Notes: generated by a model from the letters alone, not told the origin. A stretch of 64,000 nucleotides of DNA from Pseudomonas marvdashtae (GCF_014268655.2 NZ_JABWQX020000001.1:650001-714000); one strand, 5' to 3'; shown: positions 21,373-31,336, numbered from the stretch's first letter. Numbers and translations are program-made.

Positions 21373-22284
21373 GTGAAAGCCAGATCCGACGAGTTGCAGA
21401 TCTTCGTCTGCGTGATCGAATGCGGGTCGATTTCCGCCGCCGCCGAGCAGGTCGGACAGACGCCATCGGCGGTCAGCCGCACGTTGTCGCGCCTGGAAGC
21501 CAAGCTCGATACCACGCTGATCAACCGCACCACGCGCCGCATGGACCTGACCGAGGAGGGGAAATATTTCTTCGAGCAGGCCAAGGGCATTCTCGACCAG
21601 ATGGACGAGCTGGAAGAGCGCCTGTCGTCCCGCCAGAAGAACCCCGCCGGGCGCTTGCGGATCAATGCCGCCTCGCCGTTCATGCTGCACGCCATCGTTC
21701 CGCACATCGAAGAGTTCCGCACGCTCTACCCGGACATCCAGCTCGAGCTCAACAGCAACGACCTGATCATCGATTTGCTTGAGCAAAGCACCGACGTTGC
21801 CATCCGCATCGGCACCCTCACTGACTCGACGCTGCACGCGCGGTCGCTGGGCTGCAGTCCGTTGCACATCCTGGCCAGCCCGGCGTACCTCAAGCGGCAC
21901 GGCACACCTACAAGCGTCGCCGAGCTGGCCGAGCATTCGCTGCTGGGTTTCGCTCAGAACGACGGCCTCAACCAGTGGCCGCTGCGCCACGTTCACGGGG
22001 ACCGCTGGCCGATCCAGCCGGCTATCAGCGCGTCCAGCGGCGAAACGGTGCGTCACCTGGCGCTGCAAGGGCAGGGCATCGCTTGCTTGTCGGACTTCAT
22101 GACCCGCGACGACATCAGCGCCGGTCGTTTCAAGGTATTGCTGGCCGATGCCAACAGCGGCTACCGCCAGCCGATCAACGCGGTGTACTACCGCAACTCC
22201 CAGCTGGCATTGCGGATCCAGTGCTTTTTGGATTTCATCCAAGGCAAACTCGCCGGGTACGCTTCGCGAGAGTTCAAAGGCTGA
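21373..22284 (+). CDS. LysR-family transcriptional regulator downstream of mdaB
   Basis: LysR regulator of 303 residues of the AaeR/DmlR-like type. The N-terminus reads LQIFVCVIECGSISAAAEQV with PSAVSRTLSRLEAKLDTTL and the wing RTTRRMDLTEEG; the effector domain ends near 290. I choose the GTG at 21373, which has GAGAGGA five bases upstream and starts the protein where relatives start (KARSDELQIF). ATGs at 21337 and 21352 would add 12 or 7 residues. It follows mdaB on the same strand, with a small GCTTCA/TGAAGC palindrome between, so it may control the mdaB/monooxygenase pair. That is inference. Confidence 0.82.
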   Translation: MKARSDELQIFVCVIECGSISAAAEQVGQTPSAVSRTLSRLEAKLDTTLINRTTRRMDLTEEGKYFFEQAKGILDQMDELEERLSSRQKNPAGRLRINAASPFMLHAIVPHIEEFRTLYPDIQLELNSNDLIIDLLEQSTDVAIRIGTLTDSTLHARSLGCSPLHILASPAYLKRHGTPTSVAELAEHSLLGFAQNDGLNQWPLRHVHGDRWPIQPAISASSGETVRHLALQGQGIACLSDFMTRDDISAGRFKVLLADANSGYRQPINAVYYRNSQLALRIQCFLDFIQGKLAGYASREFKG

Positions 22285-22387
22285 TTCGTGACTTCAAGGC
22301 AAGAGTGATTTGGGCAATGTGGGCTGTTTCGGCAAGGACCGGCCCTCGATACTCATTCCATCACTGATCTGGCCAAGGAGTTATCCC

Positions 22388-23281
22388 ATGAACGTATTTG
22401 TTACCGGCGCCGCCGGTTTTATCGGCGGTTCCATTGCCACTGGTCTCGTGCGGGCCGGGCATCGCGTCACCGGCCTGGTGCGCACCGCCGAACAGGCCAA
22501 CGAACTGATCGCCTTGGGCATCGAGCCGGTGATCGGCACCCTCGACGACAGCACGCTACTGGCCGAACAGGCCCGTGCCGCGGATGCGGTGATCAACGCC
22601 GCCAGCAGCGACCACCGTGGCGCGGTCGAAGCGTTGGTCGAGGCGCTCAAAGGCTCGAACAAAGCGCTGTTGCACACCAGCGGTTCGAGCATCGTCGGCG
22701 ATGCATCGGGCGGTCGCGCCAGCAATGACATCTACTACGAAAACAACCTGCCGCAACCCACCGTCGACAAGGCGGCGCGAGTCGCGATCGACAACCTGAT
22801 CCTCGACGCCGCGAAGGATGGCGTGAATTCGGCGGTCATCTGTAACACGCTGATCTACGGCCACAGCCTGGGTGTCAAGCGTGACAGCGTGCAACTGCCG
22901 CGCCTGCTCAAACAGGCACGCAAAAGCGCAGTGGTGCGGCATGTCGGTCCGGGGCAGAACATCTGGTCTAACGTGCACATCGAGGACGTGGTCGAGCTGT
23001 ACAAGCTGGCGCTGACTCGCAATGTGCCCGGCACGTTCTATTTCGTCGAAAGCGGCGAAGCTTCTTTCATCGAAATGACCACTGCGATGGCCCGGGCGCT
23101 GGACCTTGGCGAACCGCAAGACTGGCCGCTGGCCGACGCCGAGGCTGAGTGGGGCTACGAAATGGCCAATTACGGCCTGGGCTCCAACAGCCGCGTGCGC
23201 GGCAAGAATGCTCGTGAACTGTTGGGCTGGACGCCGAAGCGGACGTCAGTGGTGGCGTGGATTCTTGAAGAGATGGTATGA
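22388..23281 (+). CDS. NAD-dependent epimerase/dehydratase family protein (atypical SDR)
   Basis: Extended short-chain-dehydrogenase-fold protein of 297 residues. The N-terminal nucleotide-binding motif is VTGAAGFIGGSIATGLVRAGH, with the glycine pattern of NAD(P) binding. HTSGSSIVGD marks the fourth strand. I cannot place a convincing YxxxK catalytic pair, so it is best treated as an atypical member that binds NADP(H), reaction unknown. The ATG at 22388 has AAGGAG eight bases upstream; the reading from 22310 adds a segment with no ribosome site. It stands alone; a REP palindrome follows the stop. Confidence 0.8.
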   Translation: MNVFVTGAAGFIGGSIATGLVRAGHRVTGLVRTAEQANELIALGIEPVIGTLDDSTLLAEQARAADAVINAASSDHRGAVEALVEALKGSNKALLHTSGSSIVGDASGGRASNDIYYENNLPQPTVDKAARVAIDNLILDAAKDGVNSAVICNTLIYGHSLGVKRDSVQLPRLLKQARKSAVVRHVGPGQNIWSNVHIEDVVELYKLALTRNVPGTFYFVESGEASFIEMTTAMARALDLGEPQDWPLADAEAEWGYEMANYGLGSNSRVRGKNARELLGWTPKRTSVVAWILEEMV

Positions 23282-23314
23282 ATCCAGACCCGATCGACAG
23301 GGGCGAAGGTGACG

Positions 23315-23346
23315 TTGTGGCGAGGGAATAAAACCCCTCGCCACAA
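23315..23346. repeat. REP palindrome between the epimerase and SulP genes
   Basis: TTGTGGCGAGGG and CCCTCGCCACAA are separated by AATAAAAC. It is the same element core as at 17982, again between convergent genes, where it may also act as a transcription end. Confidence 0.83.
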
Positions 23347-23375
23347 GTGTGTTCAGCCAAGCTATTCGCCGGTCA

Positions 23376-24821
23376 TCAGTCGTGATGCACACCCGCGCGC
23401 TTGAGCATCTGCTTGCAACGCTCCGACAGATGAAATACCCGCAAGTGCTTGCCAGCTTTGCTGTAGCGCTCACGCAAGGTCTTCAGCGCGGCGATGGCCG
23501 AGTAATCGACGAAGCTCAGATGACGGCAATCCAGGGTCACCAGGTCCGGGTCGTTGGCCGGGTCGAACTGGTTGAGGAACGGCGTCGTCGAGGCGAAGAA
23601 CAGCGTGCCGTGCAAGCGATAGAGTTTGCTGCCGTCTGCTTCCAGGTGCGCGTCGGCGTAAAGCTCCCGAGCTTGTTGCCAGGCGAAATTGAGCGCCGCG
23701 ATGACGATCCCGCACAGTACGGCCATCGCCAGGTCGGTGAACACGGTGATGGTCGTGACCGCAACGATCACCAGCACATCATTCTTTGGCACTTTGTTGA
23801 TCACCCGCAGTGAGGCCCAGGCGAAGGTCTGTTGCGACACCACGAACATCACCCCCACCAGCGCGGCCAACGGAATGCGCTCGATCAATGGCGACAGGAA
23901 CAGCACGAACAGCAACACCATCACCCCGGCCACGACGCCGGATAACCGGCCGCGACCGCCAGAGCTGAGGTTGATCACGGTCTGGCCGATCATCGCGCAA
24001 CCGCCCATCCCACCGAACAAACCGGACGCCAGGTTTGCCGCACCCAACGCCACGCACTCACGGTCCGGGTAACCACGGCTTTGAGTGATTTCGTCGGTCA
24101 GGTTCAGGGTCAGCAGCGTTTCCAGCAGGCCGACCATGGCCATCACCACGGCATAGGGCGCGATGATTTGCAGGGTTTCCAGGTTCCAGGGAATGTCCGG
24201 CAAGGCGAAGGCCGGCAAGCCGCCGGCGATGTGCGCCATGTCGCCCAACGTGCGGGTCGGCAGGCCGAGCAAGTAGACCGCCAGGCCAACGCCGAGGATC
24301 GCCACCAGGGCCGGCGGCACGCTGCGGGTCAGGCGCGGCAGCAGGTAGACAATGGCCATCGTCAGCGCCACGAGACCCGCCATCAGGTACAGCGCAGTAC
24401 CGCTCAGCCAACTTCCGTCGCTTTTGAAATGCTCCAATTGAGCCAGGGCGATGACGATGGCGAGGCCGTTGACGAACCCGAGCATCACCGGGTGCGGGAC
24501 CATGCGCACCAGCTTGCCCAATCGCAACAGTCCGAACGCCATCATGATCAGCCCGCCCAACAGGATCGTGGCCAGCAAGTATTGCGCGCCGTGTTGCACC
24601 ACCAGCGCGACGATCACCACCGCCATCGACCCCGCTGCGCCCGACACCATGCCGGGCCGTCCGCCGAACAGGGCGGTCAGCGTGCAGATGATAAACGCGC
24701 CATACAGCCCCATCAGCGGATTGAGGTGGGCCACCAAGGCGAAGGCGATGCATTCGGGCAGCAAGGCGAAAGAAGTGGTGAGGCCGGCAAGGGCGTCGGC
24801 GCGAAGACGAGCTGGTTTCAT
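23376..24821 (-). CDS. SulP-family anion transporter with C-terminal STAS domain
   Basis: Inner-membrane transporter of 481 residues in the SLC26/SulP family. Hydrophobic segments fill residues 10-380, beginning LAGLTTSFALLPECIAFALV and GLYGAFIICTLTALFGGRPG, which carries the SulP substrate-site pattern. A short STAS domain follows: DLVTLDCRHLSFVDYSAIAALKTL. Family members carry sulfate, bicarbonate or dicarboxylates, and the substrate is not readable here. The size suits the shorter bacterial BicA-like group. The start at 24821 has AGGT in front. Divergent from the gntP operon with 279 bases between. Confidence 0.88.
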   Translation of the reverse strand: MKPARLRADALAGLTTSFALLPECIAFALVAHLNPLMGLYGAFIICTLTALFGGRPGMVSGAAGSMAVVIVALVVQHGAQYLLATILLGGLIMMAFGLLRLGKLVRMVPHPVMLGFVNGLAIVIALAQLEHFKSDGSWLSGTALYLMAGLVALTMAIVYLLPRLTRSVPPALVAILGVGLAVYLLGLPTRTLGDMAHIAGGLPAFALPDIPWNLETLQIIAPYAVVMAMVGLLETLLTLNLTDEITQSRGYPDRECVALGAANLASGLFGGMGGCAMIGQTVINLSSGGRGRLSGVVAGVMVLLFVLFLSPLIERIPLAALVGVMFVVSQQTFAWASLRVINKVPKNDVLVIVAVTTITVFTDLAMAVLCGIVIAALNFAWQQARELYADAHLEADGSKLYRLHGTLFFASTTPFLNQFDPANDPDLVTLDCRHLSFVDYSAIAALKTLRERYSKAGKHLRVFHLSERCKQMLKRAGVHHD

Positions 24822-25008
24822 GGTTTACCTGACTGGGCGCCGGTTGAGAATCGGCTGCCGGAAGTGGTGCAGAAAAACAGGGGGCGATGGTACGGAATTG
24901 AGGGGCGGTCGGCCAGCCATCTGCGGCGAAGGGCGATGAAAGTCTTGCGGGGAATTTTCATCCACGCCGCGTCGCGATATCCGTCAGCGACATTTCTTGT
25001 CTGCGCAC

Positions 25009-25021
25009 GAAAATTACTTTC
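25009..25021. promoter_or_regulatory. Candidate RpiR-type operator upstream of the GntP permease gene
   Basis: GAAAATTACTTTC has the GAAA-N5-TTTC form often bound by RpiR-family regulators. It lies 80 bases before the permease start, and the operon encodes an RpiR regulator. A looser GAAA...TTTC pair occurs about 30 bases further on. Suggestive only. Confidence 0.3.
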
Positions 25022-25100
25022 AAGGGGTTTGAAGAATCGTCGTCGAAATGATTTATGAGTTTCACAACACATCGACGTGACCCCATTCGAGGAGTAACGC

Positions 25101-26450
25101 ATGGCACCTGCTTTCGGTTATTGGCTGTTGGTCTACGCGGCCATCGCGATCATTGCGTTGATCGTCCTGATTGCCCGCTATCGGTTGAATCCCTTCATCG
25201 TGATTACCCTGGTTTCCATCGGCCTGGCGTTGCTGGCCGGGATGCCGCCGTCCAGTGTCGTCGGCGCCTACGAGGCGGGTGTCGGCAAGACGTTAGGGCA
25301 CATCGCCTTGGTGGTCGCATTGGGCACGATGCTCGGCAAGATGATGGCCGAGTCCGGCGGAGCGGAGCGGATGGCGCAGACGTTGATCGAGCGCTTCGGC
25401 GAGCGTAACGCTCACTGGGCAATGGTCTGCATCGCGTTCCTGGTGGGCTTGCCATTATTTTTCGAGGTCGGCTTCGTGCTGCTGGTGCCCATCGCCTTTA
25501 CCATCGCCCGGCGTGTCGGTGTGTCGATCCTGATGGTGGGGCTGCCGATGGTCGCCGGGCTCTCGGTGGTTCATGCGCTGGTGCCGCCGCATCCGGCGGC
25601 GATGCTGGCGGTGCAGGCGTTCCAGGCCTCGGTGGGGCAGACCTTGCTGTACGCGATCCTGATCGGCATCCCCACCGCGATCATCGCAGGTCCCCTGTAC
25701 GCCAAATTTATCGTGCCACGTATCCAACTGCCGGCGGATAACCCGCTGGAGCGGCAATTTCTTGAGCGCGAGCCTCGAGCCAACCTGCCAGGGTTTGGCC
25801 TGACCCTGGGCACGATTTTGCTGCCGGTGGTCCTGATGCTGATCGGCGGCTGGGCTAACCTGATCTCCACGCCGGGCAGCGGCTTCAACCAGTTTTTGCT
25901 GTTCATCGGCAACTCGGTGATCGCCTTGCTGCTAGCGACGATCCTGAGCTTCTGGACCCTGGGCCTGGCCCAGGGCTTCAACCGCGAATCGATCCTTAAA
26001 TTCACCAACGAATGCCTGGCGCCGACGGCCAGTATCACCTTGCTGGTGGGTGCGGGCGGTGGTTTGAACCGGATCCTGGTGGACGCCGGGGTGACCCAGC
26101 AAATCGTTGGCCTGGCCCAGGAGTTCCAATTATCGCCGCTGGTCATGGGCTGGTTGTTCGCCGCGTTGATGCGCGTCGCCACGGGCTCGGCCACGGTGGC
26201 GATGACCACGGCCTCGGGCATCGTCGCCCCCGTGGCGATCGGCCTGGGTTATCCCCATCCCGAGTTGCTGGTGCTGGCGACCGGCGCTGGGTCGGTTATC
26301 TTTTCCCACGTCAACGACGGTGGCTTCTGGCTGATCAAGGAATACTTCAATATGACCGTCACCCAAACCTTCAAGACCTGGACCGTGCTCGAAACGCTGA
26401 TCTCCCTCGTCGCGTTCGGCCTGACCCTCGGGCTTGCGCGCGTGCTCTGA
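25101..26450 (+). CDS. GntP-family permease (gluconate/D-amino-acid-type transporter)
   Basis: Polytopic inner-membrane protein of 449 residues with about twelve hydrophobic segments. The GntP signature MVGLPMVAGLSVVHALVPPHPAAM lies near 140-165 (shown in part), and the C-terminal region has AALMRVATGSATVAMTTASG, LVLATGAGSVIFSHVNDGGF and NMTVTQTFKTW. GntP carriers import gluconate or related acids. Because the operon also encodes a D-aminoacylase, a carried N-acyl-D-amino acid or D-amino acid is more likely here; that is inference. GAGGAG precedes the ATG. The RpiR gene begins 24 bases after the stop. Confidence 0.9.
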   Translation: MAPAFGYWLLVYAAIAIIALIVLIARYRLNPFIVITLVSIGLALLAGMPPSSVVGAYEAGVGKTLGHIALVVALGTMLGKMMAESGGAERMAQTLIERFGERNAHWAMVCIAFLVGLPLFFEVGFVLLVPIAFTIARRVGVSILMVGLPMVAGLSVVHALVPPHPAAMLAVQAFQASVGQTLLYAILIGIPTAIIAGPLYAKFIVPRIQLPADNPLERQFLEREPRANLPGFGLTLGTILLPVVLMLIGGWANLISTPGSGFNQFLLFIGNSVIALLLATILSFWTLGLAQGFNRESILKFTNECLAPTASITLLVGAGGGLNRILVDAGVTQQIVGLAQEFQLSPLVMGWLFAALMRVATGSATVAMTTASGIVAPVAIGLGYPHPELLVLATGAGSVIFSHVNDGGFWLIKEYFNMTVTQTFKTWTVLETLISLVAFGLTLGLARVL

Positions 26451-26474
26451 GCGCGCCCCAACAAAGGTGCCGTC

Positions 26475-27335
26475 ATGGATATTCTTTACCAGATCCGCTC
26501 CCGTCAGGATTCCTTCAGCGCCGGGGAAGGACGAATCGCCCGGCTGATGCTCGACGACGTCGGCTTTGCCGCCTCCGCCAGCCTGGATGAACTGGCCCAG
26601 CGTGCCGACGTCAGCAGCGCCACGCTGTCGCGTTTTGCCCGGACGGTCGGCTGCCGGGACTTGCGCGATTTGCGCCTGCAACTGGCCCAGGCCAGCGGCG
26701 TAGGCAGCCGCTTCCTCGACCCCACCGGCGCCCCCGAACAATCGGCGTTTTATGGACAGATCGTCGGCGATATCGAGTCGACCCTGCGCCAGCACTTGTC
26801 CGCGTTCGAGGAGTCACGGTTCGGCGACGCGGCGCGGATGATCGGTAAAGCGCGGATGATTCACGCGTTCGGGCTCGGTGGTTGGTCGGCGTTGTGCAGC
26901 GAAGAATTGCAGGTGCGCCTGGTGCGTTTCGGCTATCCGATTGCCGCGTGCCGCGACCCGGTGATGATGCGCATCACTGCCACTTCGTTGAGCGACCAGC
27001 ATCTGGTCATTGCCTGCTCACTGACCGGTATCACCCCGGAACTGTTGGGTGCGGTCGAGTTGGCCCGCAGCTACGGCGCAGCGATCCTGGCCATCACCCG
27101 CACCGACTCGCCCTTGGCGCGCCTGGCCGATGTGTTGTTGCCGCTTCAGGGCGCCGAAACGTCCTTCATCTATAAACCGACGGCGGCGCGCTACGGCATG
27201 CTACTGGCCATCGATGTGCTCGCCACTGAACTGGCGCTGGCTCACCCCGAAGACAATCAAGAGCGTCTGCGGCGGGTCAAGCTCGCCCTGGACGACTACC
27301 GCGGCGGCGATGACGATTTGCCGCTGGGAGACTGA
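26475..27335 (+). CDS. RpiR/MurR-family transcriptional regulator (HTH + SIS)
   Basis: Regulator of 286 residues. The N-terminal RpiR helix-turn-helix covers about 1-75, with SASLDELAQRADVSSATLSRFARTVG. A SIS sugar/phosphoester-binding domain follows (about 110-250), with VIACSLTGITPELLGAVELAR as its central segment. It sits between the permease and the D-aminoacylase genes, so it most likely controls this operon in response to the substrate or a breakdown product. AAAGG precedes the ATG. Its TGA is one base from the next ATG, so translation is coupled. Confidence 0.88.
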   Translation: MDILYQIRSRQDSFSAGEGRIARLMLDDVGFAASASLDELAQRADVSSATLSRFARTVGCRDLRDLRLQLAQASGVGSRFLDPTGAPEQSAFYGQIVGDIESTLRQHLSAFEESRFGDAARMIGKARMIHAFGLGGWSALCSEELQVRLVRFGYPIAACRDPVMMRITATSLSDQHLVIACSLTGITPELLGAVELARSYGAAILAITRTDSPLARLADVLLPLQGAETSFIYKPTAARYGMLLAIDVLATELALAHPEDNQERLRRVKLALDDYRGGDDDLPLGD

Positions 27336-27336
27336 C

Positions 27337-28803
27337 ATGCAATACGACACGCTTATCCGCAACGCCCTGGTGATCGATGGCACTGACAGGCCCGGCTACA
27401 ACGCCGACGTGGCGATCCATGCCGGTCGCATCGCGCGCATTGGCGATCTGCGCGATGCCCGGGCGACTGAGGAAATCGACGCCGCCGGCCGTGTGCTGGC
27501 GCCGGGGTTCATCGACGTGCACACCCACGACGACACGGTGGTGATACGCCAGCCGCAAATGCTGCCCAAACTCAGCCAGGGCGTGACCACGGTGATTGTC
27601 GGCAATTGCGGGATCAGCGCCTCGCCGGTCAGCCTGCGCGGCGATCCGCCGGACCCGATGAACCTGCTGGGCACCGCCAGTGCGTTCGCCTACCCGCGCT
27701 TCGGTGATTATCGTTCGGCGGTGGAGGCCGCCGCTCCGGCGGTCAACGTGGCAGCGCTGGTCGGGCACACGGCCTTGCGCAGTAATCACCTGGACGATCT
27801 GCTGCGCACCGCCAGCGCGGGAGAAATCGCCGCCATGCGTGAGCAGTTGCGCGAAAGCCTGGAGGACGGTGCGCTGGGGCTGTCCACCGGCCTGGCCTAC
27901 GCCAACGCGTTTTGCGCATCCACCGATGAAGTCATGCAACTGAGCGAAGAATTGGCCGCGTTCGGTGCGGTCTACACCACCCATTTGCGCAGCGAGTTCG
28001 AGCCGGTGTTGGAAGCCATGGACGAGGCGTTCCAGATAGGCCGTCACGCACGCAGCCCAGTGATCATTTCCCACCTCAAATGCGCGGGCGCGGGAAATTG
28101 GGGTCGTAGTCCACAGGTGCTCGCCGCCCTGGAAAATGCCGCGAAGAACCATCCAGTCGGCTGCGACTGCTATCCCTACGCGGCGAGCTCGTCCACCTTG
28201 GACCTCAAGCAAGTGACCGATGCCCATCGCATCACCATCACCTGGTCGACGCCACATCCGCACATGAGCGGTCGGGATCTGACGGACATTGCCGCCGAAT
28301 GGGACGTGCCGCTGATGGAAGCGGCGCGCCGCCTGCAACCGGCCGGCGCGGTTTACTACGGCATGGACGAAAGCGACGTAAGACGAATCCTTGCACACCC
28401 GTTGTCCATGGTCGGCTCCGACGGTCTGCCCGAAGACCCGTTTCCCCATCCGCGCTTGTGGGGAGCTTTCCCACGGGTGCTCGGACATTTCAGTCGAGAT
28501 ATCGGGCTTTTTCCATTGCACACGGCCGTGCACAAAATGACCGGGCTTTCAGCGGCGCGCTTCGGCTTGAAGGGCCGTGGTGAAGTTCGTGAAGGACATT
28601 GGGCGGACCTGGTGTTGTTCAATCCCCAGACCATTCGCGACGTTGCCGACTTCAACGAACCGCAAAGGGCCGCCGAAGGCATTGATGGCGTTTGGGTCAA
28701 CGGCGTCCTGAGTTACCGCGATGGGCAAGCCAATGGACAAAGGGAGGGTCGGTTCCTGGCGCGCGAAGGTGATTTGCGCCAAGGATTTTCAGCCGTTTTA
28801 TAG
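27337..28803 (+). CDS. N-acyl-D-amino-acid deacylase (D-aminoacylase)
   Basis: Amidohydrolase-superfamily enzyme of 488 residues, the D-aminoacylase size. It hydrolyses N-acyl-D-amino acids to the free D-amino acid and a carboxylate. The metal site is visible: FIDVHTHDD (H-x-H) near 62-70, the cysteine in IVGNCGISASP that is typical of this family, the histidine in HLRSEFEPV, ISHLKCAGAGNWG, and the aspartate in MVGSDGLPEDPFPHPR. The ATG at 27337 has GGGAG upstream and lies one base after the regulator stop. With the GntP permease and RpiR regulator it makes a compact uptake-and-deacylation operon; no racemase or D-amino-acid oxidase gene is next to it. Confidence 0.92.
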   Translation: MQYDTLIRNALVIDGTDRPGYNADVAIHAGRIARIGDLRDARATEEIDAAGRVLAPGFIDVHTHDDTVVIRQPQMLPKLSQGVTTVIVGNCGISASPVSLRGDPPDPMNLLGTASAFAYPRFGDYRSAVEAAAPAVNVAALVGHTALRSNHLDDLLRTASAGEIAAMREQLRESLEDGALGLSTGLAYANAFCASTDEVMQLSEELAAFGAVYTTHLRSEFEPVLEAMDEAFQIGRHARSPVIISHLKCAGAGNWGRSPQVLAALENAAKNHPVGCDCYPYAASSSTLDLKQVTDAHRITITWSTPHPHMSGRDLTDIAAEWDVPLMEAARRLQPAGAVYYGMDESDVRRILAHPLSMVGSDGLPEDPFPHPRLWGAFPRVLGHFSRDIGLFPLHTAVHKMTGLSAARFGLKGRGEVREGHWADLVLFNPQTIRDVADFNEPQRAAEGIDGVWVNGVLSYRDGQANGQREGRFLAREGDLRQGFSAVL

Positions 28804-28945
28804 CGATTGAAGGCAGTTAAGCGCCTGATTTTGCTTTAATTGACGCCAGGATAATGGCATTGCGACACTAAAGAAGCCGGAATCAAGGCCGAAGCATTGG
28901 GGTCAACCCATCTAAACTGGGTCTATTTCAGCCAGGGAGCAACCC

Positions 28946-29314
28946 ATGAGCTTCGGTAAAACCACCCCAATCCTGCGGATTTTCGATGAAGCCAAGGCGT
29001 TGGCGTTCTACGTCGACTTCCTGGGCTTTACCGTCGACTGGCAACACCGCTTTGGTGACGACTTTCCGCTGTACTTGCAAGTCTCCCGTGGCGATTGCGT
29101 GCTGCACCTGTCCGAGCACCATGGCGACTGCACACCGGGCTCGGCGCTGCGGATCGAGACCGATGAGCTCGAAGCGTTCCAGCAGCAACTGCTGGACAAG
29201 CCATACCGCTACGCCCGTCCACACATCCAGGCCATGCCCTGGGGAAGCCAGGACATGACGATCAGCGATCCGTTTGGGAATCGGTTGGTGTTTACTAATG
29301 CGATCAGTGTGTAA
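28946..29314 (+). CDS. Glyoxalase/bleomycin-resistance-fold protein
   Basis: Protein of 122 residues with one vicinal-oxygen-chelate repeat pair. It resembles the bleomycin-binding type: ILRIFDEAKALAFYVDFLGF, then VLHLSEHHGDCTPGSALRIE and MTISDPFGNRLVF. The actual ligand is unknown; chromosomal copies are common in pseudomonads. AGGGAG precedes the ATG. It stands alone and converges on the chemoreceptor gene with only 12 bases between the two stops. Confidence 0.83.
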   Translation: MSFGKTTPILRIFDEAKALAFYVDFLGFTVDWQHRFGDDFPLYLQVSRGDCVLHLSEHHGDCTPGSALRIETDELEAFQQQLLDKPYRYARPHIQAMPWGSQDMTISDPFGNRLVFTNAISV

Positions 29315-29326
29315 CGGCGACTGTAA

Positions 29327-31246
29327 TCAAACCCTGAAATGGCTGACCATCTGCTGCAACTGACTTCCCAAGCGCGCCAGTTCAACACTGGACGCCGCCG
29401 TTTCTTCACTCGCGGCGGCGGTCTGTTCGGAGACGTCGCGCACATTGATGATGCTGCGGCTGATTTCCTCGGCCACGGCACTTTGCTGCTCGGCGGCGGC
29501 GGCGATCTGCTGGTTCATCGACTGGATGTTCGACACCGTGCGGGTGATGTTCTCCAGTGACACACCCGCCTTGCGCGTCAGGGCGACGCTGCTGTCGGTG
29601 AGGGTGCGGCTGTTGTTCATCACGGCGGCCACTTGCTGGGTGCCGTTCTGCAGGCCGGCTACCAGGCCTTCGATTTCCTCAGTGGATTTCTGAGTACGTT
29701 GGGCCAGGCCACGGACCTCGTCGGCAACGACGGCGAAACCACGACCGGCCTCGCCGGCGCGGGCGGCTTCGATGGCGGCGTTGAGCGCCAGCAGGTTGGT
29801 CTGTTCGGCCACGGCTTTGATCACGTCCATGACCGCGCCGATCTTGTCGCTTTCCTGTTGCAGCACGCTCATGGCGTCGGTGGAACGTTCCACTTCGCTG
29901 GCCAGGCGTTCAATCTGGGCGATGGCTTCGTTGACCACCTGATCGCCGGCACGGGCCTCGCCGTCCGCGGCGGCTGCTGCCTGGGAGGCTTCTTCGGCGT
30001 TGCGGGCGACTTCCTGGACCGTGGCGGTCATCTCATGCATGGCGGTCGCCACCTGGTCGGTCTCCACTTTCTGGCTGTTGACCCCGGCGCTGGTCTGCTC
30101 GGTGACGGCCGACAACTCTTCGGCGGCGCTGGCGATCTGGGTCACGCCATCGCGGATGCCGCTGATCAGGTCGCGCAGGGTCACGCCCATGCGGGCGATG
30201 CCTTGTTGCAGCACACCCAACTCATCGCGACGGGTGACGATGACGTTCTGCGAGAGGTCGCCACTGGCGATGCGTTCGACCACGGCCAGGGTTTCGCGCA
30301 GCGGGCGGGTGATCTGGCGGGTGATGATGACGGCGGCGATGATGCCGACCAGCAACGCCAGCAAGGTGCTGACCAGTTGCAACGTGCGGGCCTGGGCGCT
30401 TTCAGCGTCGCGACGGTCGAGCTGGATCTGGTACAGCTGTTCACTCAAGGACACGATGGTCGCGCCTTGATCGGTCATTTCCTTGCGCGCCTGCACCACA
30501 TCGGCCATGGCCGATTTGAACGCCTGCACGGCGCTGCGGTATTGGACCAGGATCGCTTCCAGCTGACGCAACTCATCCTGCCGAGTGCTGGCGAAATGTT
30601 CACTGAGCGGCTTGAGCGAAGCGATGGCGGCGTCCAGTTGGGCGAACGCCTTGCGTTCGGTATCGGCCGTGCTGTTGGCGGTGTAGCCGCGCACTTCGTA
30701 GCGGGCCAGCATGAAAGCCTGCTTGGCCTGGGTGATGGCCTGGAACGGGGCGAAGCGTTCGTCGCCGACGGCCATTTGCTGCACATCGGCGTCGATCGCT
30801 TCGATCAGCTTGTAGGCCGCCTCGGCATTCGCGCCCATGGTGTCACGGGCGCTATTGCCGGTGCGGTAGGCGCCGCGCATTTTGTTCAGCGACACCTGAT
30901 AGGCGCTGATGGTCGCACTCTGCTCTTTGAGCAGCTTGACGTTCTCGGGGCTCTTGAAACTGCTGAGCAGCGAATTCTGTTGCGCCACGAAACCGTCGAG
31001 GGCGGTCTGCACAGTCTGCGCAACGGTTTCGTCGCCGTTGGCCAGCATGTATTGCAGGCGGGTGACACGAAGTTTGGTCAGGCCGGCGTTGAGTTGGGTG
31101 ATGTCGCTCATCCAGTTGCTGCGGTCGATCAGACCGCCCAGGCTGGTCCAACTGGTCAGGGCCAGGAGACAGGTCAGTACCAGCACCAGGCCAAAACCCA
31201 GGCCCAGTTTCATGTTGACGCTAATGTTGCCAAACCAGCTATTCAT
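29327..31246 (-). CDS. Methyl-accepting chemotaxis protein with HBM-type sensor (McpS-like)
   Basis: Chemoreceptor of 639 residues, the same length as P. putida McpS and similar to it in the N-terminus ([19 protein letters not shown]). The first membrane helix is at about 10-32. A long helical periplasmic sensor of the HBM kind follows to about 280, then a second helix, HAMP, and the signalling tip with [20 protein letters not shown] and [22 protein letters not shown] receptors bind organic acids such as TCA intermediates, but sensor residues differ and the ligand is not certain. The ATG at 31246 has GGAGG seven bases upstream. A likely FliA promoter lies about 90 bases upstream. Confidence 0.92.
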   Translation of the reverse strand: MNSWFGNISVNMKLGLGFGLVLVLTCLLALTSWTSLGGLIDRSNWMSDITQLNAGLTKLRVTRLQYMLANGDETVAQTVQTALDGFVAQQNSLLSSFKSPENVKLLKEQSATISAYQVSLNKMRGAYRTGNSARDTMGANAEAAYKLIEAIDADVQQMAVGDERFAPFQAITQAKQAFMLARYEVRGYTANSTADTERKAFAQLDAAIASLKPLSEHFASTRQDELRQLEAILVQYRSAVQAFKSAMADVVQARKEMTDQGATIVSLSEQLYQIQLDRRDAESAQARTLQLVSTLLALLVGIIAAVIITRQITRPLRETLAVVERIASGDLSQNVIVTRRDELGVLQQGIARMGVTLRDLISGIRDGVTQIASAAEELSAVTEQTSAGVNSQKVETDQVATAMHEMTATVQEVARNAEEASQAAAAADGEARAGDQVVNEAIAQIERLASEVERSTDAMSVLQQESDKIGAVMDVIKAVAEQTNLLALNAAIEAARAGEAGRGFAVVADEVRGLAQRTQKSTEEIEGLVAGLQNGTQQVAAVMNNSRTLTDSSVALTRKAGVSLENITRTVSNIQSMNQQIAAAAEQQSAVAEEISRSIINVRDVSEQTAAASEETAASSVELARLGSQLQQMVSHFRV

Positions 31247-31336
31247 CAAATTCCTCCAGGAACGTTGTGCTGCTTGTCGTCAGTTGGCTGGAAGATTGTT
31301 GTTGTTTAGAGCCAGCAAATACGTTTAACGGGGTTG

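Noticed and set aside
29633..31309. A 558-codon plus-strand frame over the chemoreceptor gene
   Set aside because: It is the shadow of the conserved chemoreceptor on the minus strand.
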